This document shows, one piece after another, positions 8,925 to 17,641 of a stretch of 64,000 nucleotides of DNA. The translations under genes were made by a program, and so were the position numbers. This DNA is from Xanthocytophaga flava (GTDB lineage: Bacteria; Bacteroidota; Bacteroidia; Cytophagales; 172606-1), in contig JASJOS010000004.1 of NCBI GenBank assembly GCA_030068525.1, positions 434,001 through 498,000 of the forward strand, given 5' to 3'. The notes under the pieces were generated by a model. That model was not told the origin of the DNA and ran no database searches. It saw only the letters and a program-made list of their open reading frames with translations. How positions within the stretch are numbered: the stretch's first letter is position 1; each line of letters starts with the position of its first letter.

Positions 8925-9617
8925 ATGAAAAATAGTCTCATTACCCTGCTTTTATTCCTATTCTCAGGCGTTGTATTTTCCAACAACTTAAGCTATACAG
9001 TTCATGGAAGATACATTCGTTTCATAAAAAAAGAAAGAGTAAAGGATGCTCCTGATATGGTTTCCCCTATAAGCTGGATAACCAGGAATGTTTCGGTAGA
9101 GATTACAACCCCTGATGATGGGAAACCCAGGAAAGCTGTACATCCGAATGATAGTATGCGTACAGATCAAAGATATATCCCAAACTGGATAAATCTGGGG
9201 ACAGATATTGTGATAGACGTTGCTCATACCTACACTAACTCAATACATAATACCTCTGCAGGCAAAGTGATTGAAATGAATCTCATGCATAGTTCATCTA
9301 CAGAAGTTCCAGCAATTGAAGCACACTATGTGGGTGGCTATCAGCAGATGACCGCTTATATAAACAGAAATGTTATGTACAGGATCTCTGAAACAGTTCT
9401 CAGACAGTTGCAATCCGTTGTGGTGGCATTTACAGTAAACGAAAAAGGAGATATAACGAATACGAAAGTGTCTAAAACATGTGGTAAACCTGAAATAGAT
9501 AAGTTACTCCTTGATACTATTACCCAGATGCCTAAATGGAAACCTGCACAAAATGCAAAAGGTATAAAAGTGAAACAGGATTTTACCTGCCGCATTGGGA
9601 AACCAACGGGATGTTAG
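8925..9617 (+). CDS. TonB C-terminal domain protein, secreted
   Basis: A 230-residue protein with a cleavable-looking signal peptide (MKNSLITLLLFLFSGVVFS). Its last roughly 95 residues have the TonB C-terminal pattern: EAHYVGGYQQMTAYINRN, then VVVAFTVNEKGDITNTKV and ending with MPKWKPAQNAKGIKVKQDF. The middle (residues 25-130) is unrecognised. It lacks the N-terminal membrane anchor and Pro-rich linker of a real energy transducer, so direct PMF coupling is unlikely as drawn. It may act in the periplasm with partners. It is divergent from a two-component system. Confidence 0.82.
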   Translation: MKNSLITLLLFLFSGVVFSNNLSYTVHGRYIRFIKKERVKDAPDMVSPISWITRNVSVEITTPDDGKPRKAVHPNDSMRTDQRYIPNWINLGTDIVIDVAHTYTNSIHNTSAGKVIEMNLMHSSSTEVPAIEAHYVGGYQQMTAYINRNVMYRISETVLRQLQSVVVAFTVNEKGDITNTKVSKTCGKPEIDKLLLDTITQMPKWKPAQNAKGIKVKQDFTCRIGKPTGC

Positions 9618-9777
9618 GCATTTAGTAATCTTAGCTGGAAACCCTACTTTATTTCCCCTATATCAGTAGGTAGTCTCTCTATAGCAATGTGGTCAGAGAT
9701 ATCAAAAAAAGTGAGAGAAAAGAAAAGTTTATACATAGTAGTAAATATGTATTATCTCTAATTTTGGATGAAAATAA

Positions 9778-9824
9778 AACCCAAGTCTATGTTTTTGAAA
9801 AGTATGGGCTTGGGTTAATTTTTG
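9778..9824 (+). terminator. Rho-independent terminator
   Basis: Stem AACCCAAG (9778-9785) with CTTGGGTT (9809-9816), extendable inward by five pairs including two G-T pairs, followed by a T-rich tail (TAATTTTTG). It sits about 160 bases after the TonB-C-terminal gene. Confidence 0.6.
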
Positions 9825-9879
9825 AGAAACTCTCTTCATTTTTGCTTGCTTGTATCCAAAGTTAGTTTAAAGTCCAGAA

Positions 9880-10120
9880 CATATCTCTTCTTACCGTCCT
9901 GTCACTTTTTTGCTTACCCAAAAGAGGGGGCACCAAATGAGAATTTGGTGAGCCAGATTTGTGTGTTAGTAAAAAAGGGCACTTTTCTCCGATCCTTCCG
10001 CCCGCAAGGCCAAAAGCCAACCTCGCAGGAAAAGGAAACCCAACGCACCTTCACTTCCTCTCGCGATTAAAGTGGACTTTGCTCTCTTTGTGACATTTAT
10101 TATTGCTTTCTCAATGACAT
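9880..10120. repeat. Structured non-coding block, possible dispersed repeat copy
   Basis: A stretch richer in G and C than its surroundings. It includes the perfect hairpin CACCAAAT-GAGA-ATTTGGTG at 9931-9950 (8-bp stem with a GNRA-type loop), several homopurine/homopyrimidine runs, and short complementary ends (GTCAC at 9901 and GTGAC near 10090). Similar short-ORF-bearing blocks recur in intergenic regions of Bacteroidota in my experience, but only one copy is seen here, so calling it a repeat is inference. Confidence 0.3.
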
Positions 10121-10324
10121 CCTTTACTCAAAATCCGGGATGATTCATGTTTACTAAAATGCAATAGTCGAGTATTTAGAAAAAGGTTTAGTTAAAATTC
10201 GCCTCCTCTTACTTACAAAAACAAGGCTGTTTGAAATTAAATTAGTGGCAGCAGCTGTATGAAAGCTATACATAGCTACAATTAGCCCATTTATAGTAGT
10301 AACTTGTCTGCAAACAGAGAAAAC

Positions 10325-12472
10325 ATGAAAGAAAGCAATCTATACATTCTGGTACTCTTATTTTTCATATGCATCAGTTGCACCCTTCCCAAAGCTCATA
10401 CATCCATTTTCCAGCCAACAAACATTCAGTGGCCTGATACCCTTCCGTGGTGGAAGGCGAACAATCTGCGTGTCATTCAGACCAATCTTCCGGACTACGA
10501 AGCAGGCCTCAATACTGACTCACTGCTGTCTGCTCTCACCTACTTCTCAGCCAATACTCTTCTGATCAATGCAGGGGGTATAATGGCATTCTATCCCACC
10601 AAACTACCCTTCCATTATACTAATCCCTATATGAAGGAGAATATGCTGGGGGATGTCATCACCAAATGTCATCGGGCAGGGATTCGGGTTATTGTTCGGT
10701 TTGACTTCAGCAGGGCGCATGAAAGCATATACAAAGCTCATCCGGACTGGTTCTATATCTCATCCAAAGGCGAACGCATGATAAACGACAACATGTATGT
10801 GGTCTCTATCAATGCGCCCTATGAACAGGAATGTCTGTTTAAAATCGTTGAGGAAGTGATGACACTCTATCCTATTGATGGCATCTTCATCAATATGCCA
10901 GGCTATCAGACACGCAATTCGTATATAAACAAGTATTATGGCATTGACCAGAATGACTATGACAAACAACGTTTTGCCCAATTCAGTGGAGGGATGACAT
11001 TACCAGTTACAGAAGACAAAAATGACCCTGTATTTCAGAAATATGAAGAGTTCAAAAAGTTCACGGCTGACGAAATTATCCAGCGCCTGCATACCCTGGT
11101 CAAATCAAAGAACAAGCAGATTGCCATTTGCACGTATTCTGATAAGTATGTAGACATCATCCGGCACGAGTCACAGGCAACTTCCACTATCCCCTACTGG
11201 CCATATACTGCTTCTGATAATGTGAACAATGCCCGTAATTCGTTTCCGAATCATATTATCAGCAATGCCAGTATACAGCAGATCTCCTTCCAATCCAGAT
11301 ACAATGCCATAGAACCCGAAGAAGTCGCCATACGATTATATGAAAATATAGCCAATGGCTCTGGCCTGGATATTAGCTTAATGGGCGATTTCCAGAATTA
11401 TGAAGACGAACGCAACTACGACGTTATCAAAGAAGTGTATGCGTTTCATAAAAAACACGAACTGTATTTTGGCAACTATACCTCCCCTGCCCAAATAGCC
11501 ATTGTCGCCCCTGGAGCCTGGCCCTCTGGCGAACCAGCTCAGGAATACAGAGGTATCCAGCTAATGCTCAAAGAAGCGCATATACAATATGACATCCTGG
11601 AAGATGCACAAGTGGGAGAACTGGAAGCAAGCTTACAAAAGTATCGGATTCTGATTCTTCCGGATATCATTCACCTCAATGAAAAATCATTGGCAGCCAT
11701 CACTAAAGCTAGCCAGCAGGGAATGCATCTGATCGCCACCAACCGCTCTCTAACCGATCACCCAAAAACTCTGGAAAGTGTATTTGGCGTAACACCTGTC
11801 ACAAACTATCCCGATGGCAGTGGTTATTACCTCGCTCCAGACAACAAAGAACTATTCAAACGCTTTACCCAGCAAAAGATGTTATTCTGGAAGTTTAATC
11901 TTGAACTATACACTATGGCAAAAGCCGACTCTGTATTTCTGCCTATTTTAACACCTGGACGCCCTGGCCCCCCGGAGATTATCGGAGGCCACCAACCTTC
12001 CGGCTATCATGCAATGGCGGTAAAAAAACACCCCACCAGCAAAGCGGTTATTCTACCTATTAACCTGGGAAGATTGTATTATTTACATGGTTATGAACAA
12101 CATAAAAATATCTTACTGGATGTGATCGACTATCTCTTTCCTGAAACAAACCAACTCGTTCAAACCAATGCCCATCCACGTATCGAAACCATCTTACAAA
12201 AGTTCAGAAAGAATCTACCCGAAAATCTGACCAGACAGGCCGAAGACGGATACATTCTTCATCTGGTCAACCTGACAGGGTTCAGTGGAAACACCTATTT
12301 TACACCATTGCCTGTTTATGGCCTTACATTCAAGGTAAAAACAGACTTTAAGCCTACTTCCTTATTTCTTTTATCGTCTTATACAGCAATTCCCTTTACC
12401 TGGAACAATGGTTTTGTAACTTTTACGTTAGATAAAATGGAACAATTTGCCAGTGTTGTATTAGAGAAGTAA
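10325..12472 (+). CDS. Lipoprotein glycoside-hydrolase-like protein (GHL6 / beta-galactosidase trimerisation type)
   Basis: A 715-residue protein with a lipoprotein signal (lipobox ending ICISC, Cys19). Residues about 50-370 look like a TIM barrel of the hypothetical glycosyl hydrolase 6 type: AGIRVIVRFDFSRAH, AHPDWFYISSKGE and YPIDGIFINMPGYQ are the usual strand segments. Residues about 395-600 resemble the glutamine-amidotransferase-like trimerisation domain of GH42 enzymes (IAIVAPGAWPSG, YRILILPDIIHL). Likely an outer-membrane- or periplasm-anchored carbohydrate-active protein, but substrate and catalysis are unproven. I start at the ATG at 10325; a TTG at 10304 is also in frame. No SusC/D pair or other polysaccharide genes adjoin it. 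Confidence 0.72.
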   Translation: MKESNLYILVLLFFICISCTLPKAHTSIFQPTNIQWPDTLPWWKANNLRVIQTNLPDYEAGLNTDSLLSALTYFSANTLLINAGGIMAFYPTKLPFHYTNPYMKENMLGDVITKCHRAGIRVIVRFDFSRAHESIYKAHPDWFYISSKGERMINDNMYVVSINAPYEQECLFKIVEEVMTLYPIDGIFINMPGYQTRNSYINKYYGIDQNDYDKQRFAQFSGGMTLPVTEDKNDPVFQKYEEFKKFTADEIIQRLHTLVKSKNKQIAICTYSDKYVDIIRHESQATSTIPYWPYTASDNVNNARNSFPNHIISNASIQQISFQSRYNAIEPEEVAIRLYENIANGSGLDISLMGDFQNYEDERNYDVIKEVYAFHKKHELYFGNYTSPAQIAIVAPGAWPSGEPAQEYRGIQLMLKEAHIQYDILEDAQVGELEASLQKYRILILPDIIHLNEKSLAAITKASQQGMHLIATNRSLTDHPKTLESVFGVTPVTNYPDGSGYYLAPDNKELFKRFTQQKMLFWKFNLELYTMAKADSVFLPILTPGRPGPPEIIGGHQPSGYHAMAVKKHPTSKAVILPINLGRLYYLHGYEQHKNILLDVIDYLFPETNQLVQTNAHPRIETILQKFRKNLPENLTRQAEDGYILHLVNLTGFSGNTYFTPLPVYGLTFKVKTDFKPTSLFLLSSYTAIPFTWNNGFVTFTLDKMEQFASVVLEK

Positions 12473-12599
12473 AATTATGGTTACTAAAGGCCTTATGATA
12501 TATAATCCCTTGTTTTAAATACTATTGTTAAAACAATAAATGAGATAAAGATTGTGCTTTCCAGCATAGACAATATATTTGAGGCTCTATCACCCTTGC

Positions 12600-12971
12600 A
12601 TGTTACGTAAAATACTTATACCACTTTTGCTGTTTTCACTATTGCTTCAGAGCTTTAGCCGGATGGGTATAGTAGCCGGTTTTTATATCAATCAGAAAGT
12701 TATTGCAAACACTGTCTGTATTAACAAAACAAAGCCTTACCTGAAATGTAATGGAAAATGTTATCTGGCCAAGAAGTTAAAAAAGGCAGAGGAACAACAT
12801 CAACGCAATACATCAGCCATTAAAAGACAATCGCTTATTCTTTTTTATACTCCTCTTTTTATCTATTCTACCTATCATTTTGCCACACAGTATACAAGAT
12901 CGGTAGTCATGTATTACCTGCTTACAGTTTGTGGTTCCTACACCTTTGATGTATTTCAACCACCTCAATAA
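12600..12971 (+). CDS. Small Cys-motif membrane protein upstream of MbnP/MbnH
   Basis: A 123-residue protein that I do not recognise by name. The N-terminal hydrophobic helix (residues 4-20) is followed by a Cys cluster at Cys40, Cys50 and Cys54 within VCINKTKPYLKCNGKCYL, then a Lys/Glu-rich stretch and a second hydrophobic region near residues 80-105. The Cys spacing suggests metal or redox chemistry outside the membrane. Proteins with a CNGKCYL motif are common in Bacteroidota near metal-handling genes to my knowledge. It lies 124 bases upstream of the MbnP gene on the same strand. The ATG at 12600 is preferred over an in-frame TTG seven codons earlier. Confidence 0.72.
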   Translation: MLRKILIPLLLFSLLLQSFSRMGIVAGFYINQKVIANTVCINKTKPYLKCNGKCYLAKKLKKAEEQHQRNTSAIKRQSLILFYTPLFIYSTYHFATQYTRSVVMYYLLTVCGSYTFDVFQPPQ

Positions 12972-13095
12972 AATCAGGTAAAGATTATCTTCCAACCACA
13001 CCCACTTATACACAAAACTCCAACAAACAGTATAATCTGCACTACAGATTGTCTGTTATTACAAAACAATTAGTATACCTCTTACAGTTATTTTT

Positions 13096-13872
13096 ATGAA
13101 AACCTGTTTCTTTTCCAGGTTCAGCAAAGGTTTGGTCCTTAGTATATCTATACTTTGCCTGATCAGCTGTAACCATACTGACGACGTTACCCCTACCGGA
13201 CAAGTGCAATTTCAATTTACGCATGTTGTAGGTTCATTACCTCTTGCTCTGAATGCTACACAATACACCAATGCAGCAGGAGAGTCCTTTTATGTGAAAA
13301 CTTTCAAATATTACGTTTCCAATATTAAATTTATTCGCGCAGACGGTTCTGAATATGCACAACCCGAAAGCTATTATCTGGTTAATGAAGGAGACTCTGC
13401 CAGCAAAACATTCACTATACCGAATGTTCCGATTGGTACCTATACGGGTGTCAATTTTATGATTGGAGTAGATAGCACACGCAATGTTTCAGGAGCTCAA
13501 ACAGGAGCGTTGGATGCCTTAAACGATATGTTCTGGTCTTGGAAAACTGGTTATATCTTTGTCAAGATGGAAGGAACTTCTCCATCTTCTACAGCCAGTG
13601 GCAACCGGATCGAATACCATATTGGCGGATTTCAGAATCCAAACAATATCCGCACAGCAACATTCTCATTAGGCAATAATAAATTGTACATCAAAAGTGA
13701 CAGTACCTCTTCCATCCACTTTCAGACGGATGTAGGACAACTATTTCAAACACCTAATTTGATTAAGTTTGCAGAAACACCGGCACTTATGACAGAACCT
13801 AAAACAGCAGATATAGCAGACAACTATAGTGATATGTTTTCTATTGTTTCTATTCAGACTGGAAACCCTTAA
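13096..13872 (+). CDS. MbnP family lipoprotein
   Basis: A 258-residue lipoprotein (lipobox CLISC, Cys25). The core matches the MbnP family: FYVKTFKYYVSNIKFI, VPIGTYTGVNFMIGVD and the segment NDMFWSWKTGYIFVKMEG. In characterised MbnP a Trp is converted to kynurenine by the partner MbnH and this enables copper binding; Trp147 and Trp149 here are the obvious candidates. The next gene, six bases downstream, encodes the MbnH-type enzyme, so the pair is almost certainly functional together. Role in copper binding at the cell envelope is known for the family, inferred here. Confidence 0.88.
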   Translation: MKTCFFSRFSKGLVLSISILCLISCNHTDDVTPTGQVQFQFTHVVGSLPLALNATQYTNAAGESFYVKTFKYYVSNIKFIRADGSEYAQPESYYLVNEGDSASKTFTIPNVPIGTYTGVNFMIGVDSTRNVSGAQTGALDALNDMFWSWKTGYIFVKMEGTSPSSTASGNRIEYHIGGFQNPNNIRTATFSLGNNKLYIKSDSTSSIHFQTDVGQLFQTPNLIKFAETPALMTEPKTADIADNYSDMFSIVSIQTGNP

Positions 13873-13877
13873 TCCTT

Positions 13878-14957
13878 ATGAAAATCACCATACATACTCT
13901 ACTCCGCCTGACTATATTTGTAGTGTCTGTATCTATTCTGTTTTTCAGTGGATGCAACAGCAAATCATCTGTTGACCCTTCCAAAGAATTTAGCCTGGAG
14001 GTGCCATCTAATTTTCCTGCTCCGGTATTTACCTTTTCAGATACTCCTATTACTGAAGAAGGTTTCGAACTGGGTAGATTATTATTCTATGAACCACGCC
14101 TTTCCAGTACGGGTGCCATTGCATGTGGCACCTGTCACCGACAGACCTTTGCCTTTGCAGATCATGGACATGATGTGAGTCATGGGGTACATGATAGGCT
14201 GGGAAGCCGTAATGCACCTGCTATTCAGAACATGGCCTTTCAACCTGAGTTTTTCTGGGATGGAGGGGTTAATCACATTGAACTGATTCCACTGAATGCG
14301 ATTCAGAATACACAGGAAATGGACGAATCCTTAGCAAACATATTGACCAAACTGAATAACAATCCAACCTACAAACAAAAGTTTAAGGAAGTTTTTAACA
14401 CAGACTCTATCACTTCCCAGCTTGTGTTTCGGGCGATGGCTCAGTTTACAGGTATGCTTATCTCTTCCAATTCACGCTATGATCACTATGTGCGGGGAGA
14501 AAATAACGTTCAGCTAACGGACACAGAAAAAGCTGGCTTACAGTTATTTCAACAGAAATGTGCTACCTGCCATGCAACAGATTTGTTTACAGACCACTCC
14601 TATCGAAATAACGGACTGGATGAAACACCTGCAGATCACGGACGGGAACTGATTACCAACAATGTATCAGACAGAGGCAAATTTAAAGTTCCCTCTCTTC
14701 GCAATGTAGAACGCACATCTCCGTATATGCACGATGGGCGGTTTACTACTCTGGAAGAAGTGTTAAATCATTACACATCTGGTGTAAAACGGTCAGCTAC
14801 ATTGGATGCGGCTCTGATTTCAGGAGATGCAGTAGGTATTCCATTAACAGCTACCGAACAAAACAATCTAATTGCCTTTCTGAGAACCCTGACAGACAAT
14901 ACATTTGTTACAGACAAACGATTTATTGATCCACTGGGAACCTCTAATCAGAATTAA
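13878..14957 (+). CDS. MbnH/cytochrome c peroxidase family di-haem protein
   Basis: A 359-residue di-haem protein of the CCP/MauG superfamily. Two CxxCH haem sites are seen: CGTCH at 83-87 and CATCH at 228-232. The family motif RNAPAIQNMAFQPEFFWDGG follows the first, and KFKVPSLRNVERTSPYMHDGRF follows the second. An N-terminal signal with a lipobox-like FFSGC (Cys26) suggests envelope anchoring. It starts six bases after the MbnP gene, which favours MbnH (Trp-to-kynurenine maturation of MbnP) over a simple peroxidase. A hairpin terminator follows at 15019. Confidence 0.88.
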   Translation: MKITIHTLLRLTIFVVSVSILFFSGCNSKSSVDPSKEFSLEVPSNFPAPVFTFSDTPITEEGFELGRLLFYEPRLSSTGAIACGTCHRQTFAFADHGHDVSHGVHDRLGSRNAPAIQNMAFQPEFFWDGGVNHIELIPLNAIQNTQEMDESLANILTKLNNNPTYKQKFKEVFNTDSITSQLVFRAMAQFTGMLISSNSRYDHYVRGENNVQLTDTEKAGLQLFQQKCATCHATDLFTDHSYRNNGLDETPADHGRELITNNVSDRGKFKVPSLRNVERTSPYMHDGRFTTLEEVLNHYTSGVKRSATLDAALISGDAVGIPLTATEQNNLIAFLRTLTDNTFVTDKRFIDPLGTSNQN

Positions 14958-15018
14958 GAACTCATCCTGACTAAAGAATACAGGAAAATTCAGTTCAGAA
15001 AGCCAGCGATTACCAACC

Positions 15019-15048
15019 AATACCTATCTCTCACGGGATAGGTATTTT
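15019..15048 (+). terminator. Terminator of the MbnP/MbnH unit
   Basis: A 12-bp stem with one G-T pair (AATACCTATCTC at 15019-15030 with GGGATAGGTATT at 15035-15046), a TCAC loop and a short T tail, 60 bases after the MbnH stop. Confidence 0.65.
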
Positions 15049-15187
15049 ACCTTCCTAGCCATGCGTTAATAGGTATTTCTGGCACAATAAATTCATATGA
15101 AAAGTTAAAATATGTAGAAATGAAAATTTTCTTTCAAATAATTTTAAAACTTCAATCTTCCTCAAACCTTTTAACCCAACAAATCGT

Positions 15188-15195
15188 TACCTTTG
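15188..15195 (+). promoter_or_regulatory. Putative -7 promoter element (TACCTTTG)
   Basis: An exact TAnnTTTG match followed by a purine-rich start region, 60 bases upstream of the polyprenyl synthase ATG. The -33 element is weak (T-rich only). Confidence 0.55.
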
Positions 15196-15255
15196 CGAGA
15201 GAAATCAATAATTTGAAAACACCAGTCTTTCGTGTAGATTGCAGGCCGAATCCAA

Positions 15256-16227
15256 ATGGCAGATATTAAAACCATACAAGCCCCGATTACAGCCGAAATG
15301 GAGCTTTTTGAGCTCAAGTTTCGTTCGTTCATGAAAAGCAATGTAATGTTGCTTGATCAGATCATGAACTATATTGTTAAACGAAAAGGGAAACAACTTC
15401 GTCCCATGTTCGTTTTTCTCACAGCCAAAACCTGTGGAGAAGTTACCGAATCTACCTACCGGGGAGCAGGTTTGATAGAACTTCTTCATACAGCATCTCT
15501 GGTTCATGATGATGTAGTAGACGACTCTAATTACCGTAGAGGGTTCTTTTCAGTGAATGCACTCTGGAAAAACAAGATAGCTGTTCTGGTAGGAGATGTA
15601 TTACTTTCCCGGGGCATGTTACTGGCAGTAGACAACAAAGATTATGAACTGTTGCGCATTGTATCACAGGCAGTACGGGAAATGAGTGAGGGAGAGTTGC
15701 TACAACTGGAGAAAGCACGTCGGCTGGATATTAATGAAGAGATCTATTATGAAGTAATACGCCAGAAAACAGCTTCCCTGATTGCAGCCTGTTGTGCGGT
15801 AGGTGCTAGTTCGGTGGCTGCAGATGAATCTACAGTTGAGAAAGCCCGCATATTCGGAGAAAAAGTAGGTATTGCCTTTCAGATCAAGGATGATCTTTTT
15901 GATTATGGCACTCAGGAAGTTGGAAAGCCATTGGGCATAGATATCAAAGAAAAGAAAATGACACTTCCTCTTATCTATGCACTAAGTAAAGCATCATGGT
16001 TGAAAAAGCGAGAGATTATTTATACCATTAAAAATCAGAGCCATAAACCCAAAAAAGTAGCTGAGGTTATTGCATTTGTTAAACAGAGTGGCGGTATTGA
16101 ATATGCTACCCAAGTAATGCAAAGGTATCAAACCGAAGCACTGGACATCTTGCATACATTACCCGATTCTGAGAACCGCCAGGCACTGGAACAACTAGTA
16201 CGATACACCATTGAACGAACCAAATAA
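15256..16227 (+). CDS. Polyprenyl diphosphate synthase (long chain)
   Basis: A 323-residue trans-isoprenyl diphosphate synthase. The first Asp-rich motif DDVVD is at 85-89, the second, KDDLFDY, at 211-217, and GKQLRP near 45-50. The residue five positions before the first motif is Ala80, typical of long-chain enzymes, so an octaprenyl/heptaprenyl product for menaquinone is likely. Cytosolic enzyme using IPP and a short allylic primer. purB starts 14 bases downstream, so the two are probably cotranscribed although their pathways differ. Confidence 0.92.
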   Translation: MADIKTIQAPITAEMELFELKFRSFMKSNVMLLDQIMNYIVKRKGKQLRPMFVFLTAKTCGEVTESTYRGAGLIELLHTASLVHDDVVDDSNYRRGFFSVNALWKNKIAVLVGDVLLSRGMLLAVDNKDYELLRIVSQAVREMSEGELLQLEKARRLDINEEIYYEVIRQKTASLIAACCAVGASSVAADESTVEKARIFGEKVGIAFQIKDDLFDYGTQEVGKPLGIDIKEKKMTLPLIYALSKASWLKKREIIYTIKNQSHKPKKVAEVIAFVKQSGGIEYATQVMQRYQTEALDILHTLPDSENRQALEQLVRYTIERTK

Positions 16228-16241
16228 CTAATTATAATTGC

Positions 16242-17585
16242 ATGAGCTCATTTCAATTGAATGCTATATCTCCTATTGATGGACGTTACGCCAATCAGAC
16301 TGCCTCTTTAAAACCATTTTTCTCAGAAGCAGCCTTGATGCGTTATCGGGTACGAATCGAAATTGAGTATTTTATTGCATTGTGTGAACTACCTCTTCCT
16401 CAGCTAGCTGATTTTCCTAAAGATACCTACACTTTGTTACGTAATGTATATCTCAACTTTAGTGAAGCAGATGCCATACGCATCAAGGAAATAGAAAAAG
16501 AAACCAATCATGATGTCAAGGCTGTAGAATATTTTATCAAAGGCAAATTAGCGGGTTTAGATGTTTCCAAATATGAAGAGTTCATTCATTTTGGTCTTAC
16601 GTCTCAGGATATTAATAATACGGCGATCCCTCTTCTGTTAAAGGAAGCAATCCAGCAGGAGGTAAAGAAACAGATCTTTGAGATCCTTCATACCTTGTAT
16701 GCCTTGGCAGAAGACTGGAATACAATCCCTATGCTGGCACGTACCCATGGCCAACCAGCCTCTCCTACCCGCCTTGGCAAAGAAGTACTTGTCTTCTGTG
16801 AACGTCTTGAAAAACAAATTATAGCATTGGATAATGTGCCCTATGCGGCCAAATTTGGTGGAGCGACAGGTAATTTCAATGCACATGCAATAGCCTATCC
16901 TGAAATTGACTGGCTGAAGTTTGCAGATAAATTTGTGAATCAGACTCTGGGATTACAACGTAGCCGATATACAACTCAAATCGAGCATTATGACTTTATG
17001 GCAGCTCTATGTGATACGTTGAAACGTATCAATACGATTCTGATTGACCTGGCTCGTGATTTCTGGCAGTATATTTCTATGGAGTATTTTACTCAGGAAA
17101 TCAAGGCTGGAGAGGTGGGTTCTTCTGCTATGCCACATAAGGTCAACCCGATTGATTTTGAGAATGCAGAAGGTAATCTGGGATTTGCGAATGCTATCTA
17201 TGAACACCTGGCAGCCAAACTACCTATTTCCCGTTTACAACGCGATCTTACAGATTCAACAGTACTTCGGAATATTGGAATGCCTATCGCACACTCGGTA
17301 GTAGCTTATTTATCACTACGTCGGGGCCTAGGTAAGATTGAAGTAAATGAGAAAGCCATACGTTCTGATTTACAAGATAACTGGGCAGTGGTAGCAGAGG
17401 GCATCCAGACAATCTTACGTCGGGAAGGGTATCCTAAACCATATGAAGCGCTAAAAGCATTAACACGAAATAACGAGAAAATTACTCAGGAGAGTATACA
17501 TACATTCATAGATCAGCTCACTGTTCAGGATAGTATCAAAAAAGAGCTAAAGGCATTGACACCTTTTAATTATGTAGGTATTTAA
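16242..17585 (+). CDS. purB: Adenylosuccinate lyase
   Basis: A 447-residue fumarase/aspartase superfamily enzyme that cleaves SAICAR and adenylosuccinate in purine synthesis. The signature loop GSSAMPHKVNPIDFENAEGN lies near residues 290-310 and carries the catalytic Ser. ARTHGQPASPTRLGKE near 166-182 holds the catalytic His. The start SSFQLNAISPIDGRY is the standard PurB opening of the E. coli-like long form. It lies 14 bases after the polyprenyl synthase and is closed by a bidirectional terminator. Confidence 0.97.
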   Translation: MSSFQLNAISPIDGRYANQTASLKPFFSEAALMRYRVRIEIEYFIALCELPLPQLADFPKDTYTLLRNVYLNFSEADAIRIKEIEKETNHDVKAVEYFIKGKLAGLDVSKYEEFIHFGLTSQDINNTAIPLLLKEAIQQEVKKQIFEILHTLYALAEDWNTIPMLARTHGQPASPTRLGKEVLVFCERLEKQIIALDNVPYAAKFGGATGNFNAHAIAYPEIDWLKFADKFVNQTLGLQRSRYTTQIEHYDFMAALCDTLKRINTILIDLARDFWQYISMEYFTQEIKAGEVGSSAMPHKVNPIDFENAEGNLGFANAIYEHLAAKLPISRLQRDLTDSTVLRNIGMPIAHSVVAYLSLRRGLGKIEVNEKAIRSDLQDNWAVVAEGIQTILRREGYPKPYEALKALTRNNEKITQESIHTFIDQLTVQDSIKKELKALTPFNYVGI

Positions 17586-17610
17586 TTTCTTGTAAGGTGC
17601 ACTTAAAAGA

Positions 17611-17640
17611 AAAAGCGCTGTCTTCCAACAGCGATTTTTC
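17611..17640. terminator. Bidirectional terminator
   Basis: Stem CGCTGT (17616-17621) with ACAGCG (17628-17633), flanked by an A-run upstream and a T-run downstream. It lies between the convergent purB and histidine kinase genes and can serve both. Confidence 0.7.
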
Positions 17641-17641
17641 T

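Larger units (their letters stand above)
9618..10324. other. Gene-free interval, 707 bases, with terminator and structured block
   Basis: Contains the terminator of the TonB-C-terminal gene (9778-9824) and, from about 9880 to 10120, a more G+C-rich structured block with a perfect tetraloop hairpin. An 82-codon open frame spans the block, but its composition (many Pro/Lys/Ser/Gln, no domain, no leader) does not look like a protein. I see no other gene. Confidence 0.5.

Noticed and set aside
9822..10070. 82-codon open frame in the 9.6-10.3 kb gap
   Set aside because: TTG/ATG-led frame across a structured block; no leader, domain or protein-like composition; better explained as non-coding.
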